Source: Pseudonocardia ammonioxydans
GTDB taxonomy: Bacteria > Actinomycetota > Actinomycetes > Mycobacteriales > Pseudonocardiaceae
Length of the DNA: 64,000 nt
Reading direction: 5' to 3'
Assembly: GCF_900115005.1 (NCBI RefSeq)
Contig: NZ_FOUY01000001.1
Span: 186,001 to 250,000 of the forward strand
The notes beneath the pieces were generated by a model, which was not told the origin of the DNA, made no database searches, and saw nothing but the letters and a program-made list of their open reading frames with translations. Shown here one piece after another: positions 59,661-64,000 of the stretch. Position 1 is the stretch's first letter. Every line of letters starts with the position of its first letter. The position numbers and the translations under genes were made by a program.

Positions 59661-60659
59661 TCAGCCGACCTCGAGGCCGGCGCGCCAGTCCCGGTCCGCC
59701 ACGAGCACCCGCCGCCCGACGGCCTCCTGGGCGAGCCGCTGCCCGGCGGCGAACAGATCCCGGACCGGCCCGCGCTGCGCCGGCTCCAGCCAGTCCACAT
59801 CGGAATGATCGGCGGCGCCGGCCGGGGCCGGGCGGCCGTGCTCGAGCAACGCCCGGTACAGCCCGGTCGCCGGGCGGACCGGTGGCAGCCCCTCCGCCTC
59901 CCCCAGCACCGACGCCCGGGCGGGGATCCGCAGACCCGCGGCGTCGAGGTCACCGAAGTAGCGGATCGCCACGGGCGGGGCGTCCGCCAGGGACAGCACC
60001 GAGGACGTGAACGCAGTGCCGGCGCCCCAGGCCACCGCGCCGACCGGGCCGGGGTCGGGGCGCAACGCCCGCACCAGGGAGTGCACGGTGTCGGCGTTCT
60101 CCACCACCAGCAGCACCGGGCCCTCGCCCACCGGTTCGCGGTGCAGCGGCAGCCGCACCCGCACCGCCCGCAGGATCTCCGGCGTCAGCGGTGCGGGCAG
60201 CCCGGCGTCGAACGCCTTCTCGTCGCCGGTGATCTCCAGCGCCCGTTCCCGCAACGGCACGACCTCGGCCCGGGTGCCGCCGGCGAACAGCCACCGGTTG
60301 ACCAGCCGCACCGTCTCCGACGGCGCGCGCACCCCGGCCGCGGCCGCGAGTTCGGGATGCCACGGCTCGGCGGCCCCCGTCCCGGCGGACCCTGCCCTGT
60401 CGGACGCAGCCGCCGGACGGGTCAGCTTCACCGACCGGGGCAGCGGCGGGGTGCCGTCGTCGGCCGCCCGCGAGGGGACGAGCTCGCCCGCCGCGGCCAG
60501 CTCGGCGATCGCGTCGGCGAGCAACCGCCGGGCGTCGACCGACCCGTGCGCCGACGGCACCGCCTCGGTGAACGCCCGCCACAACCCGGCCCGGTCGATC
60601 CGGGTCCGGCCGGTCGCGCGCAGGAGCGCCACGAGCTCGCGGGCGCCGGGCGCGGTCAC
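59661..60659 (-). CDS. jetD: Wadjet system JetD-like protein (DUF2220/Toprim nuclease)
   Basis: 332 residues from GTG 60659, overlapping the jetC stop (GTGA). The N-terminal half is helical with a winged-helix look. The C-terminal half has Toprim-type motifs: VLLVVENADTVHSLVRAL with the catalytic Glu, and IRYFGDLDAAGLRIPAR with the D-x-D pair, as in JetD (topoisomerase VI-like nuclease). In Wadjet systems JetD cuts circular plasmid DNA after extrusion by the JetABC SMC complex. Order JetC-JetD supports the call. Confidence 0.82.
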   Translation of the reverse strand: MTAPGARELVALLRATGRTRIDRAGLWRAFTEAVPSAHGSVDARRLLADAIAELAAAGELVPSRAADDGTPPLPRSVKLTRPAAASDRAGSAGTGAAEPWHPELAAAAGVRAPSETVRLVNRWLFAGGTRAEVVPLRERALEITGDEKAFDAGLPAPLTPEILRAVRVRLPLHREPVGEGPVLLVVENADTVHSLVRALRPDPGPVGAVAWGAGTAFTSSVLSLADAPPVAIRYFGDLDAAGLRIPARASVLGEAEGLPPVRPATGLYRALLEHGRPAPAGAADHSDVDWLEPAQRGPVRDLFAAGQRLAQEAVGRRVLVADRDWRAGLEVG

Positions 60660-63600
60660 GATCCGCTGTCCGCTGTGGAGGGCCGATGGGCGCCGTCAGC
60701 AGCATCCGCCTCGACACCGTCCGTGCCGGAATCGGCAACCTCGGGACCGCCGACACCGGCGGCGTCTGCTCCGGCGGCGTCTGCTCCGGAAGCATCGGAA
60801 CCGGCGGCGTCCGCGTCGGCCGTGTCCACACCGGCAGCGTCGGCGTCGGCCGTGTCTTCACCCGCTGAGTCCGCGTCGGCACCGGCACGATCGGCACCGT
60901 CTGCACCAGCAGCGTCGAAACCGGCAGCGCCCACGTCGGCAGTGTCCGCGTCGGCAGCGCCCGCGTCGGCAGCGGCCGCACCGGTCGTGCCCGCGTCGGC
61001 AGCGTCCGCACCGGTCGTGTCCGCACCCGTCGTGTCCGCACCGGTCGTGTCCGCGTCGGCCGTGTCCGCGTCGGCCGTATCCGCGTCGGTCGTGTCCGCG
61101 TCGGTCTGGTCGGCACCGGCCGGGTCGACATCGGACCCGACGGCATCAGACACCGCAGCGGTCGTAGCCACAGCGACCCCGTCGACGTCGGACCCGCCGG
61201 TCCGACCGACCCCGCTACCGGCATCGGACGATTCGACCGCGACCGCCCCGGCGCCGCCGTCGTCCACACCAGACGTCTCCGCCCCCTCGCCCGCGGTGCC
61301 GGCCGACCGGGTGTCGGGGAGCGCCTCCGGACGCCGGTAGACGCGGGTCGCGCTGATCCGGCCGCCACCCTCCGCGCGGTCCGGGACCGAGTGCGCGACG
61401 CGCTCGTCGACCGACAGGTACTTCCGCCCGGCGCGCAGGTCGGCGTCGTTGCGCAGCCGGATCAGTAGCGGGAACCCGGAGAGCGCGCCGGCGTCGAACA
61501 GGCCCGTGGTGTAGACGAGCTGAACCCCGAGCGCCTGCGCGACACCGAACTGCAGCTCCAGCAGGTACCCCGCCGAGGCCCGACCGATCGGGTTGTCCAG
61601 GAACAGCACGCCGGAGTGCCCCCGGCGGCCGTGCCCGCGCTGGTGCGCCCGCAGCGCCGCCATCGTGCAGTACAGGACGATCGCCGCGGTCAGCTGCTGC
61701 CCACCGGAGAACACGTCCTTGATCGACGAGACCCGCAACCGCTCGGTGCGCAGCACGGCGTCGGGCTTGAGCATCTCCACCCGCACGCCCTTCGGCATGG
61801 CCGCCCGGACCCCGCGCAGCAGCATCGACATGCCGTCGCGCCGGTCCCGGGAGCGCGACGAGCCGGCCGCCGCCTCGGCGGTGCGGTCGACGACGACACC
61901 GAGCTCGTGCCGCAGCGCGGCGTCGTCGAGCTCCTCGAACCGGATCCGCAGGAACTGCTGGCCGGACCAGTCGCCGAGACCGTCGGGCAGCTGCGAGAGC
62001 TTCTGGGCGAGCCGCACCGTCCGCAGGGCCTCACCGACCATCCCGGACAGCCGGGTCACGATTCCGGAGCGGTGCCGGTCGATGTTGCCCAGGTCGTCGT
62101 CGAGCGAGCGCAGCCGCGGACGCAGGGCCTCGATCCACTCCCGAGCCAGGGCGGGCATCTCGGAGCGGTCGACCCCGCCGATGTGCCGGTGCACCGGCGA
62201 CGACAGCGTCGCGAACCGCGGATCCTGGGCGAAGCGGGCGACCGCGTCCACCCCGGCCTGCACCTTCCGCTCGGCGCGGGACCGGTCGGCGGCCGCCTCC
62301 CGCAGGCGGGCCTGGTGCTGCTTCAGCCCGGCGACGGCGTCGTCGACGTCCCCCTCGAACGGCACACCGCCCGGTTCCGGGGTCTCCTCGAGCCCGTCGA
62401 CGACATGGCCGAACCCGCGGGCGAGCTCGGCCGCGGTGCGGTGCGCCTCCTCCGCGGCCTGCCGGACCCGGCGGGCCCGTTCCAGCGTCGTGCCGGCCGC
62501 GTCCAGATCCGCCGCGGCCCGGGCCACCAGCTCGCGGCCGTGCTCGGCATCGCGGGGGGCCTCGTACGGGTCGATCGGCCGCTCGTCGGTCCCGAACCGC
62601 TCCAGCTCCTTGCGGGCCACGGCCAGCTCGGTGGCGGCGTCGGCGCGGCGGCGCTCGGCGTCGGCGTAGGCCGAGCGGGCCTGCTCGGCGGCGGCCCGCC
62701 GGCTCGCGGCGTCGGCGCCGTCGGGGGTGTGCAGGAACGCCGTCGCCGCCTCCACCACCGACCGGGGCAGCCCGTCGACCGTCACCCGCTTCGCGGCGGC
62801 GTCGGCCTCGGCGCGTTCGAGCGACCCGCGCAGGTCGGTGTCGACGGCGGCCGAGGCGTAGGCGTCGCGGGCCCGCTGGAACGCGTCGCGCAGTTCCGGC
62901 AGCGGGGTGTCCGGGGCGGACTGCGGGTCCGGCGACTCCTCCGACGCCGGTGTTCTCTTCGACTCCTCCGGCGTCGGTGTCCTCTTCGACTCCTCCGGCG
63001 TCGGTGTCCACTTCGACTCCTCCGGCGTCGGTGCCCCCTTCGACTCCTCCGGCGTCGGTGCCCCGTCCACGGGCAGGGCCGCCGCCTCGTCGCGGGCGTT
63101 CGCGGCGATGCTGCGCTGCCGGTCCCGGGTCTGCTGGGCGGCCGCGGCCTCCCGCCCTGCCTGCTCGGCGGCCGCACCGGCCGCGTCGGCCTCGGTCCGC
63201 AGCCGGGTGGCGTCGGCGGTGCCGGTCCGCTCCCGCTCCTCCAGCCCCGGGCGGCGCTCGAGCTCCCCGCGCAGCGCCGCGAGCGCCTCGGCCCGGCGGC
63301 GGGTCTCGGCCACGGTCCGTTCCAGCCCGGGCCGGTCGGTGGTGAGCCGGTCGGCGCGCTCGTCGAGCGCCACGACCTCGGCGACGGTCGCGGAGTGCGC
63401 ACCGACCGCCTCGTCGCGGGCACGGACCGCGTCCGCCGCGGCACCGGCGAGCTCGTCGAGCGTCGGCCGGCGGTCCCGCAGCGCGGCGAACCGGTCCCGC
63501 AGCCGCCGGTCGTCGTCCAGGGTGGACTCGAGCATCGCGAGCCGGTCGGCGCGCTCGGCGGTCTCCGCCGCCAGGCGGACCCGGACCTGCTCGGCGGCGT

Positions 63601-64000
63601 CCTCGTCGTGCAACGCCGGGTTCGGCGGGACGACCAGCTCGATGCCCGGCGCGGCAGCGGTGTCGGCGTTCAGCGCGGCCGTGGCCCCGACCGCGACCAG
63701 GCAGGCGGGCAGCAGCCGGGCGTCGTCGAGCACCGCGCGGGCCCGCGCGGCGTCACCGGCGTCGTTGAGCAGCACCCCGCCGGCCAGGTGCGGCAGCCGT
63801 TCGAGCACACCTCCGCGGTCGCCCGCCGGGAGCATCGCCAGGTAGCGGCGACCGGACCAGGCGGTGATCCCCGCCTTCTCGAGTACCTCGAGCACCGACT
63901 CGATCTCCGGTGGGTCGGGGAGCAGCCCGCCGTCGCCGAGGGCGTGCAACGCGCGCTCGTCGCGGCGCTGGTCGCCGAGCAGCACGGTCCGTTCCCGCTC
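60656..64000 (-). CDS. jetC: Wadjet system JetC-like SMC ATPase (TIGR02680-like), 5' end off-window
   Basis: The frame is open through the right edge, so the N-terminal Walker A is not visible; about 1114 residues are. AGITAWSGRRYLAMLP, long coiled coils and a C-terminal SMC head with SSIKDVFSGGQQLTAAIVLY (ABC signature FSGGQ) and GVLFLDNPIGRAS (Walker B) match the SMC component of the four-gene TIGR02677-02680/Wadjet group. It would extrude plasmid DNA with JetA and JetB, expected beyond the edge. Odd: five tandem nonapeptides (TPTPEESKR) in a coiled coil, and a ~210-residue Ala/Asp/Thr tail of 5-residue repeats after the head. Confidence 0.85.
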   Translation of the reverse strand, partial: ERERTVLLGDQRRDERALHALGDGGLLPDPPEIESVLEVLEKAGITAWSGRRYLAMLPAGDRGGVLERLPHLAGGVLLNDAGDAARARAVLDDARLLPACLVAVGATAALNADTAAAPGIELVVPPNPALHDEDAAEQVRVRLAAETAERADRLAMLESTLDDDRRLRDRFAALRDRRPTLDELAGAAADAVRARDEAVGAHSATVAEVVALDERADRLTTDRPGLERTVAETRRRAEALAALRGELERRPGLEERERTGTADATRLRTEADAAGAAAEQAGREAAAAQQTRDRQRSIAANARDEAAALPVDGAPTPEESKGAPTPEESKWTPTPEESKRTPTPEESKRTPASEESPDPQSAPDTPLPELRDAFQRARDAYASAAVDTDLRGSLERAEADAAAKRVTVDGLPRSVVEAATAFLHTPDGADAASRRAAAEQARSAYADAERRRADAATELAVARKELERFGTDERPIDPYEAPRDAEHGRELVARAAADLDAAGTTLERARRVRQAAEEAHRTAAELARGFGHVVDGLEETPEPGGVPFEGDVDDAVAGLKQHQARLREAAADRSRAERKVQAGVDAVARFAQDPRFATLSSPVHRHIGGVDRSEMPALAREWIEALRPRLRSLDDDLGNIDRHRSGIVTRLSGMVGEALRTVRLAQKLSQLPDGLGDWSGQQFLRIRFEELDDAALRHELGVVVDRTAEAAAGSSRSRDRRDGMSMLLRGVRAAMPKGVRVEMLKPDAVLRTERLRVSSIKDVFSGGQQLTAAIVLYCTMAALRAHQRGHGRRGHSGVLFLDNPIGRASAGYLLELQFGVAQALGVQLVYTTGLFDAGALSGFPLLIRLRNDADLRAGRKYLSVDERVAHSVPDRAEGGGRISATRVYRRPEALPDTRSAGTAGEGAETSGVDDGGAGAVAVESSDAGSGVGRTGGSDVDGVAVATTAAVSDAVGSDVDPAGADQTDADTTDADTADADTADADTTGADTTGADTTGADAADAGTTGAAAADAGAADADTADVGAAGFDAAGADGADRAGADADSAGEDTADADAAGVDTADADAAGSDASGADAAGADAAGVGGPEVADSGTDGVEADAADGAHRPSTADSGS
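60710..61140 (-). repeat. 15-bp repeats encoding the JetC acidic tail
   Basis: Degenerate 15-bp units of the GTCCGCGTCGGCCGT type run for about 430 bases, encoding on the minus strand pentapeptides such as ADTTG, ADTAD and ADAAG. They form a disordered acidic C-terminal tail. The central position is Thr/Ala, not Leu/Phe, so this is not a pentapeptide-repeat helix fold. Confidence 0.75.
62934..63068 (-). repeat. Five 27-bp tandem repeats within jetC
   Basis: Five consecutive 27-bp units (62934-62960, 62961-62987, 62988-63014, 63015-63041, 63042-63068) sharing the head GACTCCTCCGGCGTCGGTG encode in frame the nonapeptide (G/W/R)(A/T)PTPEESK. The three middle units are almost identical. They sit in the coiled-coil arm of the SMC protein, where a flexible insert is unexpected. 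Confidence 0.9.

Noticed and set aside
60710..61140. Possible pentapeptide-repeat (Qnr-like) domain at the JetC C-terminus
   Set aside because: The repeat lacks the central Leu/Phe of the A(D/N)LxG motif, so the quadrilateral helix would not form; it is a low-complexity acidic tail.

Overview
The window is very GC-rich and mostly tightly packed with genes, with frequent GTGA/ATGA stop-start overlaps. It carries mycothiol biosynthesis (mshA), a WhiB-family regulator and an actinobacterial integrative conjugative element (AICE). The gene content fits an actinobacterium of the Pseudonocardiales, probably Pseudonocardia; the genus is an inference from gene content, not a measurement. No rRNA, tRNA or CRISPR array was recognised.

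Layout. (1) About 1-7300 is a looser, visibly less GC-rich accessory zone: a membrane protein cut by the window edge, two VOC proteins, a nucleotidyltransferase, a DUF4288 gene with a decayed duplicate, an N-terminally short GNAT gene divergent from a frameshifted SnoaL-like gene, and a phytanoyl-CoA dioxygenase-like gene. (2) 7324-14403 holds a CutA-like/XRE pair behind a palindromic operator region, then a compact AICE: conserved activator-like gene, hypothetical, whiB-like, small CxxC protein, FtsK/Tra translocase, RepSA-like initiator, Xis and tyrosine integrase, the last six joined by ATGA overlaps. (3) 14567-36325 is core-like: acyl-CoA ligases, mshA-ybjN, a sacsin-type ATPase, DUF3027, a glutaminyl cyclotransferase lipoprotein, an MFS protein, a DUF2771 lipoprotein, an LLM oxidoreductase, a CspB-like protein, a PLD-like protein, a subtilase, a Mop-ModB-ModC molybdate locus, an acyl-CoA dehydrogenase and moaA-moaD. 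It resembles, from memory, the M. tuberculosis Rv0868c-Rv0877 neighbourhood. (4) 36326-45851 contains an intergenic repeat array, an Hsp70 ATPase domain-TM-YVTN propeller fusion, and a sensory locus with one NarL/LuxR response regulator and three histidine-kinase-like proteins, two of them degenerate. (5) 45888-56107 is a biosynthetic cluster: SbnA and SbnB homologues (L-2,3-diaminopropionate supply), a Pls/PosA-type membrane NRPS, a separate A-T NRPS and a TauD/SyrP-like dioxygenase. (6) 56133-59440 has an OmpR-type two-component system with a PepSY protein sharing a candidate operator. (7) 59661-64000 is the distal half of a Wadjet (JetC-JetD) plasmid-defence operon running off the right edge.

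Most interesting system: the diaminopropionate cluster. SbnA and SbnB would make Dap. The membrane synthetase has the architecture of poly-lysine-type isopeptide polymerases, but its adenylation domain has lost the P-loop lysine and its whole C-terminal subdomain, and it carries two near-identical carrier domains. An intact A-T protein is encoded immediately downstream. The simplest reading is a split polymerase loaded in trans, making a Dap homopolymer or oligomer, perhaps hydroxylated by the dioxygenase. The product is an inference.
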